This document shows, one piece after another, positions 11,888 to 22,505 of a stretch of DNA of 64,000 bases. The DNA comes from Macrothele yani (lineage: Eukaryota; Arthropoda; Arachnida; Araneae; Macrothelidae), in the NCBI GenBank assembly GCA_039090855.1, contig CM076990.1, positions 201,257,232 to 201,321,231 on the forward strand. Reading direction: 5' to 3'. Each line of letters begins with the position of its first letter. Position 1 is the stretch's first letter. A program made the position numbers and the translations under genes. The notes beneath the pieces are model-generated. The model had not been told where the DNA came from, searched no databases, and saw nothing but the letters and a program-made list of their open reading frames with translations.

Positions 11888-13072
11888 CACTATGCTGACA
11901 AAAGTCACCGGACACCTAGAACAGAAACAAACACAGCATAGCATTTATTACCTTTGGCCTTAATGCAGGGACTGACCCTTCGAGACATGCTTTCGACAAG
12001 GTTCTAGAACACAGCGATAGGTATGCGCTTTTATTCAGTACATAATGCTGCCGCTCACTGTTGCTTAGTTATGCGGAGCTCTAATTCATCCCATAGGTGA
12101 TCTATGGGATTAAGATCACGGCTGTGTGCTGGCCACTCCACACGCGATACGGAATTATTGCCAAACCGCACCGTAACAGTCCTTGCTTTATGGCTCGGTG
12201 CATTATCCTGCTGGTACCAACTAGGCTCGGTTCCATAGTATTGCCACAGATTTGGTAGGGCATAATTGTCCAAAATATCGAAGTAGACGTGCTGGTTAAC
12301 AGCTTTGTCCAAGATAACCGGGACCATACCCCGAAAAACATCCCCACACGAGTACAAACCTCCGAACTTGGCCGTAGGAACAGTACACTGTGGTAAATAA
12401 CGTACCCCCGGCTGCCGCCATACCGACACACGGCCATCAGACTGATGTATCGTGTATCTGAATTCATCAGTCCATAAGACTTGTTTCCATTGATCTACGG
12501 TCCCCGATAAATGTTCTTTACACCATGCTAAACGACGAGTAGCATTCCGAGTAGAGATGAAAGGCTGGTGAGCAGCCGCACGATACAGGTAACCCATGGA
12601 ATGAAGTTCTCTGCGAATGGTATGTGTACATACCGAGGTTCCAGCAATTTTACTGACCTGTACTCTGAAGTCTTGTGAAGTACTCCGTCGATTAGCTGTA
12701 ACGACTCTCCTGAGGCTTCGACGTTCTCTCTCACTCATTTTCTTTGGTCTGCCGTTACGTTTTGCTGCTTCAGGCACGCCATGTGTCTTCCACTTATTCA
12801 GTACATCCAAAACAGTTGACTTTGGTATGTTTAAACGCCTCTCGGTTTCTCTTATGGACAACCCACTAATATAACACCCAACAATCTTTCCTTTCTCCAA
12901 GTCAGTTCTCTCCCGCCGCGACATTTTCACTCAATCTCACAGTGCGATATGATCGCGGTCAGCTGCAGGCTTGATTTTATACCGTTTGCAGCTGTACCGC
13001 GCATCTTAACAACAATGCGAATCCGTTCATTTGCTTTTGAAGGGGTGTCCGGTGACTTTTGTCAATATAGTG
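11888..13072 (-). mobile_element. Tc1-like transposon, family B, best copy
   Basis: The ends cactatgctgacaaaagtcacc and, on the other strand, cactatattgacaaaagtcacc are inverted repeats next to TA. The transposase lies on the minus strand. At 1185 bp it is slightly short for Tc1, because part of the C-terminal coding region is deleted. The element abuts a different Tc1 element 6 bp away. Confidence 0.88.
12055..12930 (-). CDS. Tc1-like transposase, family B (291 residues, C-terminally truncated, catalytic Glu changed)
   Basis: The frame opens MKMSRRERTDLEKGKIVGCY and holds an HTH (IRETERRLNIPKSTVLDVL), a second HTH (about residues 80-125) and the DDE core. WTDEF gives the first Asp and QQDNAPSHKA the second. 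The third block reads SRDLNPIDHLWDELE, where Tc1 elements have PIE: the catalytic Glu is Asp and the preceding SPD is SRD. The frame stops at TKQQ, about 50 residues short of the usual ~340, although related codons continue after the stop. It is probably inactive, but could still bind its TIRs. Confidence 0.75.
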   Translation of the reverse strand: MKMSRRERTDLEKGKIVGCYISGLSIRETERRLNIPKSTVLDVLNKWKTHGVPEAAKRNGRPKKMSERERRSLRRVVTANRRSTSQDFRVQVSKIAGTSVCTHTIRRELHSMGYLYRAAAHQPFISTRNATRRLAWCKEHLSGTVDQWKQVLWTDEFRYTIHQSDGRVSVWRQPGVRYLPQCTVPTAKFGGLYSCGDVFRGMVPVILDKAVNQHVYFDILDNYALPNLWQYYGTEPSWYQQDNAPSHKARTVTVRFGNNSVSRVEWPAHSRDLNPIDHLWDELELRITKQQ

Positions 13073-13078
13073 TATATA

Positions 13079-14264
13079 CACTCGGTAGACAAAACATTAG
13101 AGATAGAGGTGCTGGGCAGTTGACATGGGCATACACATGCAGAGTGAAACAGACCTCAAAATGAACACAGGCGATAAATAGGCGGACATTAAAGCTTCTC
13201 AACAGTGTATAGAAATCGACGAACATGGGTAAACGTAGTGATCTGAGCGACTTTGATGGTGGACGCATTGTCGACGCAAGACAAATGGGTTAAGAACCCT
13301 GGGGTTCCGGAGGGCAATTTTATCAAGGGTGTACCGCGAGTATACCATCGGAGAACGTACCAGCGCACGGAGAACAAGCAGTGGCCGGCCACACGCCATT
13401 GATGATCTGGGTCAACGTAGATTATTGAGGCTCGTACAGACTGACAGCTTGGCAACGGCGGCACAAATCACATACAGATTAAATGTCAGAGGCCCAATCA
13501 GCGACAGCGAGCAAACGGTGCGGCGTACGCTGCACACCCTGGGCTCCGGGAGCCTACGTCCTACTCGTGTGCCACTGCTCAGTGCTCGTCATCGGATATT
13601 ACGCCTCGCCTGGTGCACAGAACATCAAAACTGGAGGGGCGCCGCTTCGATTGGTCAGATGAATCCCGTTTTCAGCTGTACCGATTTGACTAGTCGGGTG
13701 TGGTGTTGACAGCATGAGGCCATGGTGCCTTCGTACCAGGTCGGCTATGTTCAAGGTGGTGGTGGCGCTGTGATGGTTTGGGGAGCCTTCTCATGGAGCA
13801 CATTATGTCTCTTATTGTGTCTGAAGAGGTCCTTAACCGCTGCGCGCTACTAGCATGTGCAGGATGATAACCTATATGCTTTCATAGCCTTCGCGGATCC
13901 TGCAGCCGATGGTTTGTTTCAGCAGTTAAATACTCCGCCCCAACGGGCACCAACCACCCAAGCATGGTTCGAGGAACACTCATCTGAGTTTGGAACCATT
14001 CAGACCCACAAGGTCCCCGGATTTAAACCCTGTCGAATCTCTCTGAGACGCCGTGGAGCGGGACATCAGCAGATCCATGGATCCTGGACCGACGCCTGGG
14101 GCGGAGTTGTGGACAATGTTGCAACAGACATGGCTGGCATTACCTCCAAAAACCCTCCAGCATCTGGTAGGGTGGATGCCTTGGCGTATTCAAGCTGTTA
14201 TTCGCGCTACTGGAGGAGCAACACGCTATTCAATAGATATCTCGAATGTTTTGTCAGCTGAGTG
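13079..14264 (+). mobile_element. Tc1-like transposon, family D
   Basis: The left end cactcggtagacaaaacatt and the right end, on the other strand cactcagctgacaaaacatt, are inverted repeats with TA on both sides. The length of 1186 bp suits a Tc1. It lies 6 bp from the end of the family B element, with only TATATA between them. Confidence 0.85.
13225..14240 (+). pseudogene. Tc1 transposase, family D (multiply frameshifted)
   Basis: The start MGKRSDLSDFDGGRIVDARQMG is followed by a stop. 13329-13709 gives ATAAQITYRLNVRG and RILRLAWCTEHQNW from the HTH/linker region. The second catalytic block reads FQQLNTPPQRAP where QDN is expected, so Asp is lost. The remainder (WFEEHSSEFGTIQT, LWTMLQQTWLALPP, QAVIRATGGAT) is spread over frames. 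Confidence 0.75.
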
Positions 14265-15297
14265 TATATTATCCTGATTTCTACACAATCGGTAAAACAT
14301 CCATAAACAAAAATAGTTACTTTTTAGCCACGAGCTGCTGAAATGTATGCTCCGAAAAATCGCTGTGTGTGCAAATTACTTCTCATAACGGAAAATGGCA
14401 CAGGGGATTTTTTTTTTAAATCGGGTTATTAGAAAAGAAGATACGGTTCCAGTTATGACAGAAATGGAAATGAATACTTGCATCCCCTAGTGGTACTGTG
14501 TGGTACAAAAATTGGCAAATATGTGAAAAAATATTCGTTGCCATAAATGCTATCAGCAGAAAAAAATTATTTTAATCGAACTTTTAGAAGGGGAAGTATC
14601 ATCATTAGAGAAATCTACATTAACACCCCTACCGGGAAAACTAATCATTATTTTGAGAAAGATAACACGTACAAATTTTCCAGAGAAGGGGGGGGGGGTC
14701 TTCTTGAAAAAGAATATTTTCGGTTAGATTTTTGGAAGCGGAGATATGATTACAGACATATTAAAACCAGATGTGCACTTACGCCTTACACTGGCAAAGC
14801 GTTTCGTTTCAAAATATTGAAAAATGCGTGCAATACTCATCGTCGTGACCTCTGTCTAAGGCGAGAGAGAGAAGAAATAATATCCTATTTTTAGAAGCAG
14901 AGATTTCGGTAAAAAACAACGCCCCCAAGTGGTGAAACCATGCATAATTTGAAATAGGAACTTACGCAAAATGTTCTTCATGTTAGAAGGCCAGGAAAGT
15001 ATAATTTTTTAAGGTTTTTTTTTTCGAGGCAACTATATAGATTAAGTATATTTTAATAGCATGTGCATTTACGCCCCCTAGCGGCGAGGTTATGCATCAG
15101 AAAAAGACTAAAATGCGTGGATCGTTCTCGCAGTTCAGGCATTCGAATGCAGAAATATTTTTTTCGAATCAGAATAAGTGTTGCAGATATATAATGTCCA
15201 TAGATAGTCCATAGATATAATGTCCATAGATAGACAGACGGACAGACATTATTAGTGATACTATAAGCATGTGCCTTGTTTTCAAAAAACGTGCTAA

Positions 15298-16342
15298 CAA
15301 TTTGACTTTAAAATGCATTTTTAAAGCGAATTAAAAAAATAAATAGGTAGGGAAAAGAGACATTATCTGTTGACAGCATAATTGTTAAATAATAAGAAAA
15401 AAAGAAGAAGAAAGCTTGTAATCAAAGTTTCGAGTGTAATTTTCACGCCTGTCGAAAAAAAATAGAAAAAAAAATATATAAAATCAGACTCTCCCATAAT
15501 ATTCCAAAATCAGATACGTGTTGTTAATCACAAAAAAAAAAAAAAATAATAATAATAATAAATAAATAAATCAGTATATACTGATGCTATCCACCTGAAA
15601 AATAGTGCACAAGAAAAATCTGAATATTGTTTGGAAAATTATAAGATCTTGCGTATTTTAATTTGTGTAGTACAAAAGAATCCGTCTTCCTGATATTCTA
15701 TCATCAACGAAGCTGGAATATAGGAACGCAATTGAGATTTCTTTTTACCGTATAGCACAGAAGCAAAGATATTGTGCCTACGGCCAGACCGACAAATAAG
15801 CAAAACTGCAAACGAGTAACATAAATATGTGATTTCTTGACATACATACATGAACTGTGAGGCGAGCCATGAACGACGACAACAATAGCATAAGAAAGCT
15901 GTTTTCCCTTGTTTTATTTTTCCGGTCATTAATTACATTGGAATTATCTACAGAAGGCAAAAGCAATGGACATCAAACAATTTGGTAGGATTTTTTTGTT
16001 ATTCCCCACAAAGATTTTCCTCCGCAAGATAAAGAACGGTGCTCCAACAAGTGCTACGCGGAAAGCCTCCACTAGTTCTTTTTTTATTGTGAGGTTTTTG
16101 CACAACCCCCGGCTGTGAACATAATTGCTATATTTGATCATTAAACGCGAAACAGTGAAATCGTAATGACATGTTCTTTTAAGGAGGCAAATAAAAATAA
16201 CATTATTAGCGACACTGATCCCAGAGAAAAAGTCCATTAAGTGAGCACCTCAGATTTCGGTAATGGAGCTGTAATCATGATTGCACAAGTCGTACAACAG
16301 GAGTAACAATTGAGTCGAGCTGCTTTTCCAGACAGTAGCAAG
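15298..16342. other. No gene recognised
   Basis: AT-rich sequence with a short poly(A)/(AAT)n tract near 15530-15571. Open frames up to 97 residues show no domain and overlap on one strand as chance frames. Confidence 0.4.

Positions 16343-16374
<32 letters not shown>
16343..16374. repeat. (TG)n microsatellite
   Basis: About 16 TG steps followed by the variant tcgtgtgtg. Confidence 0.95.
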
Positions 16375-16375
<1 letters not shown>

Positions 16376-17130
16376 CGTGTGTGCCTCAGGCTCGTACGTG
16401 GATCAGTTGAAAGGCAGCTTTGTGAAAACATTGAATTCTTAGGAAATCGACCTGGACTGCAATGAAGGCCCCCGGGCTAAATGAGTCTAGAAGGAAATTT
16501 CGTTGCATTAGGGCACCGTGAGTCTGTCAATGGAAGTAAAATTTAACAAGGAGGTCCCGTCAAACTTAATACCCTTGTTTCTTAATGATATAAAGCTGGT
16601 TTCATTTCCTACAAATGGGACAAAGGTCATTTCGGTTTAAAATCATCATTGTAGACGGTTCTAGCGAAACAGAATCAACAATTGTAAGATGCCCTTTAAA
16701 AAAAAAATAAGGAATAAATATGCCACAGAATTATCAAGAGTAATGAGCACAGATTTTTACTCAGAACAATGTGTAATGGTATGAAATGTAGCAGTTATCA
16801 CTTAATAATTTTAGAGGATGAAATTTTGTAATCAAGCATAAAAACAAATCAAGTGTTCGTCTGCAATCACATGCAAAAGGAAAATTTTAGGTTTTTTCTT
16901 TCAGAAGCAGAGAAACGGTTTTAAATAGAAATATACATTTGAATCCTTCCAGAAAACCGAATTACAGTAGTAGAAATTTCACGCGAAATGTCATTCACAA
17001 AAAATTTAGCAGAAAAAAAAACAAACAAATAAATCAATGAAGGAAGAAATATTCCTCATAATACATGGGAAATCGATAGAATATTCCAAGCAAACAGAAT
17101 ATAAATTCTGAAATTGCTTGTAACACTTAC
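16375..17130. other. No gene; traces of the ~150-bp monomer near 16890-17030
   Basis: Segments such as tttcagaagcagagaaacgg and caaaaaatttagcagaaa resemble the monomer of the large repeat in plus orientation, without a clear box. Nothing else is recognisable. Confidence 0.4.
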
Positions 17131-17256
17131 TGGTCATTCATGTAGTACCTCACAGAAAACATGAAAATTTCATCGCCCTGGAGCGGAAATGAAATCCGCA
17201 TCTCCCGATTTCCGTTCGAGTATGCTAACCGTTACACCACCCAGGACAGTGAAGTG
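17131..17256 (-). mobile_element. tRNA-like SINE head or tRNA pseudogene
   Basis: Read on the minus strand, tgggtggtgtaacggttagc resembles a tRNA A-box region. About 40 bp on, gatttcatttccgctccagg corresponds to a damaged B box and acceptor end. A non-tRNA tail (gatgaaattttcatgttttc) follows, so a SINE of another family is more likely than a tRNA gene. Confidence 0.45.
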
Positions 17257-17359
17257 CTAAGCAACTGAGACTAAACTAACTTAGCTTAGGAATCTGAACA
17301 TCCTCAGATTTTCGTTAGTCAAAGCATCGTAAAAACAAACAAACAAAAAAACCCAACTG

Positions 17360-17830
17360 TTTTTCGGTTTCAGATGGAGGATTGGCTGCAAAAAGAAATA
17401 ATACTTGCGAGCCCCAGTAGAAAAAACTGGAAATAGAAAACATACCTAATTCCTTTTTTTTTTTTTTTTTTTTGTTTCACAGTGGCTAATATCCTATGAG
17501 GAAGAAATCCTTATACTTTAGAAGCGAAGCTTTTACAGTGCCTCAGCCGCAAATAAGCATTTCATCCATCAGCGGCAGAGCTTTGCATTATAGGAAAGTA
17601 AAAAGTGCGAACGTAACATTTCCCATAATAGAAGCTTTCCGATACAAAAATAATTTTTTGAAACCGGACTTTAGCAGATGATAATCAGAGAAACAGAATA
17701 TGCGTTTACACTTACAGAGAAAAAAATGCGCCTTACTTTAAGTTCAAAAAGCGCGTAGGTTTTTTTCGTGGTGAATGGTCCTGGAACTAAAAAAAACCGG
17801 ATTTTTAGAAGCATACACATAAGGCTTTTG
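17360..17830 (+). repeat. Degenerate ~150-bp monomers of the large repeat
   Basis: Blocks such as tactttagaagcgaagctttt, tttttgaaaccggactttagc and cgtttacacttacagag follow the monomer order (tcaaatcggacttttagaagcagag, then tttacacttacgcc). The diagnostic box has decayed. Confidence 0.5.
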
Positions 17831-18865
17831 ATTTCGTGAAACCATCAGAAGTTACAATGGTTTTGAAATCCTGCGTCTTCACGAAAATATTGCACAAGAG
17901 GATTAATTTTAGCCACACACGCAAAGCCTCAGGACAAAGTTCGTTGAGTCTCCCATCTCCCCCACCAAAAAAAAAAAAAATAAAAAAAAAATAAAAAATA
18001 AACACTGTACAAAAGCAACTCGTATCACAACGTTAAATTGCACTGCTCCTTGAAACTGCAAGCAGTGCTCATTTTGGATAGTACACCCTGAGAGATCTAC
18101 TGTTGCGTTTGAAACAAGAGGGAAATAAGAACGTGACCTGCAGCGCCATCTGGAGAGAGCTTATACCACAGTTACTTGAACATCGTCGGATACACGAACG
18201 CGAAACCGCACACCCGAGGGTTCTAGCGCGAATGCGATATGCTTACTGAACGAACCTTTTCTTTTTAGTGAAAATATTATATGGGGAAATCAATTTTAAC
18301 CACCACTCGAAGCCTTAGGACGAAATCTGACAAGTTTTATTAGAAATAAATCCGAAAGAATATCGATATTATAGGTTAAATTGCGACTGTGTGTGGACGT
18401 GCGCCGCACACCTAGCACACCCCAAATAGTCGCCCCTGGTAATTTTAAGAGGCGGATTATGAAAATTTCTTCCACACAAAATAGAAATAACCGCAATGAT
18501 TTTACCATACATTTCTCACTTTTCCTGGCGCAGAATATCTCTTTAGGACATATTTACGTATATTTGTCAGGATATACCTCTTTCCAGAAGTGGCACTGAG
18601 GAAAAACGCAATTGCTTACGTAAAATCGAAAGCCGTATAGTGTATTTATCGAATCCGATACACATGGTGAATATTTCCTACTTATTTTTCTTTTTTCTTA
18701 ATACAAAGTTTTCCATTGACTTAGACTTGATAAATGTATGAAAATTTGTGTCATATTTATTTTTAGAGCGGACGAATCGAAAAAGTTTTTGGATTTCGCA
18801 CAGCTAGACTTCACCAAATTTTCCCTTATTTTCTCCTCCTAATTTTAGCAGGTCTTCTGAAAAAG
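17831..18865. other. No gene recognised
   Basis: Poly(A)-rich tract at about 17968-18000 and otherwise unremarkable AT-rich sequence. The two overlapping ~70-residue frames at 18296-18599 on opposite strands have no recognisable domain. Confidence 0.4.
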
Positions 18866-19105
18866 AAAAAAACAAGAAAGATGACACCGAATTTTCGGGT
18901 GTAATAAGCACGTCTTTTGAATCCGTTCTGACGCAAATTAAATTTATCAAAGCTATTCAAAGGCAATGGAACCGGTATGGAAAACAATAGCATCTGACGG
19001 AAGAAAGAAGTTTTTCAATTAATCCCTCAGATATTGGTGTAAACGGAATCTTGAGCTTACGAACTCTTAGAAACAGAGTTATGGACAAAAATAAGATGTG
19101 ACTTT

Positions 19106-20494
19106 ACGTCCCCTGGTGGGAAAACCATGCATTATTTTAGGAAGAAAGTATTCTCAAAAGGTTTATCCATATGAGCGGTATCAGTCCAAGAAAAAAAAAT
19201 TTAGTCGAGTTTTCAGGAGCCCAGATTTTGCTACAAATACATCAGAAGCAGAAATTAACACTTATGACCCCTGGTGGCCAGACCATTCTTTACAAAACAT
19301 TAGAAATTATGTGAAAAATATTTTCCATCAGGTCTTCTATGCGATACAGGAAGAATTTTTCAAATCGGAGTTTTAGGAACAGAAGACGCAATTTACCTTT
19401 ACGCCCCCTAGTGGAAAGTCTATGAATTACTTGAAAATTTTGAATTTTTAGGAAAAACATGTCACACTAAAAACACTATCCAACAAAGAAGGAATTTTTT
19501 AAATCGGACTCCTAGAAGTCGAGATATTGACAAAAATAAGATATACATCTACGTACCCTGGCGCAGAAACCATGCACTATTTTAAGAAGAAAATGTTTCT
19601 AAAAGGTTTGTCGACACGAGTACTTCGGTCTACAAACGACGTTTTTTTTAATCTAGAATTTAGAAGCTCATATTTTGGTGCAAATATATCAGAAGCGGAA
19701 ATTAAGATTTACGCCTCCTGGTGGCCAAACCATTTTTTTACAAAAATTAGAAATTATGTGCAAACGATTTCCCATCAGTACTTGTATCCGGTTCAGAAAG
19801 AATTTTTCAAATCGGAGATTTAGAAGCAGAGATATAGGGCGAAACGCAATTTACCATTACGCCCCCTAGCGGAAAGTCTATGAATTACTTGAAAATTTGA
19901 AATTATATGAAAAACATGCCACACGGAAAACACTATCCAACAAAGAAGGAATTTTTCAAATCGGACTCCTAGAAGTAGAGATATTGACAAAAATAAGATT
20001 TACATCTACGCCCCCTGGCGGAGAAACTGTGGGATATTTTAGGAAGAAAGTATTTCGAAAAGGTTTATCGATGTGAGTGCATAAGTCCACGAAAGAATTT
20101 TTTCAATCGATATTTTAGAAGCTCAGATTTTATGGCAAATACATCAGAAGCAAAAATTAACACTTACGCCCCCTAGTGGCCAAAGTATTCTTTACCAAAA
20201 ATTCGAAATTATATGCAAAAGATTTTCCATTAGGAGATGTATCCGCTGAAAAAAAGATTTTTCAAATCGGAGTTTTAGGAGAAGAGTTATCGGAAAAAAT
20301 GTAATTTACTTTTACGCCCCCTAGCGGAAAATCTATGCGTAATTTGAAAATGAAACTATATCTAAAACACTCTTCGACATAAATGGAATCGAAAGATAGA
20401 AGAATTTTTTCAATCGGATGTTTAGAAGCAAATATGTGGATTAAAACGTAATTTTGAATTCGACATCATCTGCATTTACGCCCTCTAGCGGCAA
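19106..20494 (-). promoter_or_regulatory. Tandem series of ten CTCF-motif-like boxes
   Basis: Boxes start at about 19106, 19266, 19401, 19551, 19711, 19860, 20008, 20166, 20314 and 20478. On the minus strand the best ones read ccactagggggcg (20166 and 19401), which fits the published CTCF core CCASYAGRKGGCR at every position. The others differ by one or more bases. All point the same way. Binding is not shown by sequence alone. Confidence 0.45.
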
Positions 20495-20644
20495 AATTAT
20501 GCATCGTAAAAAAAAGCGAAATGAAGGATCATCATTCGCATATTTCAAGCTTCCGAATGCAAAAAGAATTTTTCAAATCGGACTAATAGTTGCAGAGATT
20601 CCGTGGGTACAGACGAACGGACGGACGGACAAACCGATAACAGA

Positions 20645-20674
20645 AGCACGATCTTTTTTTACAAAAGACGTGCT
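20645..20674 (+). other. Terminal hairpin of the large repeat
   Basis: agcacgatctttt and aaaagacgtgct can pair around a short loop, and ctaa follows directly. Equivalent hairpins are at 15266-15295 (diverged) and at 48707-48734 (inverted copy). The 12-mer also occurs in opposite orientation at the 5' end of the unit (18907-18918). Confidence 0.7.
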
Positions 20675-20700
20675 AAAAAAGTACGTCTAAATACGGTCAG

Positions 20701-21585
20701 TGAATAAACAAAGACATCGCTCTTTTCACGTTTATGAACACATAGCAAGCGAAAAATTATCCGGCCACTGCTGGGACCGTACCCTATTAGTAGCTAAAGC
20801 CGGATAACAATTTTTGGTAGCTAAAGCCGAATAAAAATTCTTCGGTTGCTAAAGCTGAATAACAATTTTTCGGTTGCTAAACTGGGGTTACGGTCCCAGC
20901 AGTGGCCAGATAACAATTTTTCGGTTGCACTGGAGTACGGTCCCAGCAGTGGCAGGATAACAATCTTTTGGTTGCTAAACTGGGGTACGGACCGTACGGT
21001 CCCAGCAGTGGCCGGATAAAAAATTTTCGGTTGTTAAACTGGGGTACGGTCCCGACAGTGGCCGGACAACAATTTTTCGGTTGCTAAACTGGGGTACGGT
21101 CCCCGCAGTGGCCGGATAACAATTTTTCGGTTGCACTGGGGTACGGTTAGCAGTGGCCGGATAACAATCTTTTGGTTGCTAAACTGGGGTACGGACCGTA
21201 CGGTCCCAGCAGTGGCCGGATAAAAAAAATTTGGTTGTTAAACTGGGGTACGGTCCCGACAGTGGCCGGATAACAATTTTTCGGTTGCTAAACTGGGGTA
21301 CGGTCCCAGCAGTGGCCAGATAACAATTTTTCGGTTGCACTGGAGTACGGTCCCAGCAGTGGCAGCATAACAATCTTTTGGTTGCTAAACTGGGGTACGG
21401 ACCGTACGGTCCCAGCAGTGGCCGGATAAAAAAATTTCGGTTGTTAAACTGGGGTACGGTCCCGACAGTGGCCGGATAACAATTTTTCGGTTGCACTGGG
21501 GTACGGTCCCAGCAGCGGCCGGATAACAATTTTTCGGTTGCTATGTGTTGATAAACGTGGAAAGAGCGATGTCTTTGTTTATTCA
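20701..21585. mobile_element. Foldback-type element with ~85-bp TIRs and ~50-bp internal tandem repeats
   Basis: The left end tgaataaacaaagacatcgc and the right end (the same on the other strand) are inverted copies for about 85 bp. They run through cacatagcaa and into atccggccactgctggga. Between them about 15 units of roughly 50 bp repeat gctaaactggggtacggtcc cagcagtggccggataacaatttttc with variants, some lacking the gctaaac part. The open frame across it (21179-21586, minus) is only the translated repeat. No target duplication is visible. The element lies between copies U1 and U4 of the large repeat, which face each other in opposite orientation. Confidence 0.8.
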
Positions 21586-22505
21586 AAAAAGTGCGTGCCT
21601 ATGTTATCACTTTGTCCATCCGTCTGTTTGTGGACACCATATTTCGGCAACTATTAGTCCGATTTGAGAGGGGATAAAAAAAACCCACTGAGAAGCCCGA
21701 AAAGTGAGAATGATTATACTTGCATTCTAGTCCTTTCCCGATGCATAACTTCGTCGCTATAGGACCTAAACGCAGATCCTATGGACTTTAAAATACATTT
21801 TATTCCATATCGTTGCTCCTAAATATCCGACTGAAAAAAAATTATGTCTTTCTTTCCATTCCACTTATAACGATGACTAATTTGGGTTCATTTTCTCTTT
21901 TAAATAATGCACAGCTTTTCCGCAAAGGGAGTAGAGGTAAATTGCGATTTTCCCTGTTATCTCTGCTTCTAAAAGTCCGATTTAAAATATTCTTTCCGCA
22001 ATGGATAGACTTTCTGGTGGGAAATGTTCTGCATATAATTTCTAATTTTCTGTCGAGAAATGCTTTATAATCGAGCGTAAGTCTATATTTCTGTTTCCGA
22101 TGTATTTGAAGCAACATCTGTCCTCCTGAAAACCCCATCGGAAAAACTTTCCTTCAGTCAGATACTACTAACTAACTACGAAAACCTTTTGTGCACCTTT
22201 ATTGCGCAAAATAATACACAATTTTCCTGCTAGGGTTAGCAAGTATTTAATTAGTTTTTTTCGGTATCTCTGCATCTAAAAGTCCGATTTAAAAAAAAAA
22301 AATTAACGTCGAATACGATTATCCTTGTGGAATATTTTGCATACTCTCGTGGCATTTTTGTAGTTCACAGTTCTGGCGTTAGGTGGAGTTAGTGCTTATC
22401 TCCGTTTGCAACTGTATCTCCGCTTCTAAAAATCTTATTGAAAATTTTCGTTTTTCAGTAGATTGAAAACATCATCCTCTTTAAAAAATTTAGAGTTTAT
22501 ATATA

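Larger units (their letters stand above)
11597..15297 (+). mobile_element. Large ~150-bp-monomer repeat, copy U3 (plus orientation, split by insertions)
   Basis: The 5' block (aagataacacagaattcgag, then agcacgtcgttt at 11633) matches the start of copy U1 at 18872-18918. The 3' end has monomer boxes at about 14481, 14921 and 15071, a run of gacagacggacagac, and a hairpin ending gtgctaa (15266-15297) like that of U1. A SINE tail and two Tc1-like elements (11888-13072 and 13079-14264) interrupt it, leaving about 1.2 kb of unit sequence. Confidence 0.65.
18866..20676 (+). mobile_element. Large ~150-bp-monomer repeat, copy U1 (best preserved; Helentron/HINE-like?)
   Basis: The 5' block is aagaaagatgacaccgaatt followed by agcacgtctttt (18907-18918). 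The core has ten monomers, each of the plan aatttttcaaatcggacttt tagaagcagagat ... tttacgccccctagcggaaa. The 3' end has cggacggacggac, a hairpin (20645-20674) and ctaa. The same start and end blocks recur in the inverted copy at 48705-50120, so the unit has defined ends and is not merely satellite DNA. No protein is encoded. Subterminal inverted 12-mers, a 3' hairpin, a CTRR end and a tandem core are features of non-autonomous Helentrons (HINE/DINE-1 type); that assignment is inference. Confidence 0.7.

Noticed and set aside
20740..21540. Regular ~50-bp repeats as a possible CRISPR array
   Set aside because: Units are contiguous with no unique spacers, there are no cas genes, and the setting is a eukaryotic transposon-rich genome.
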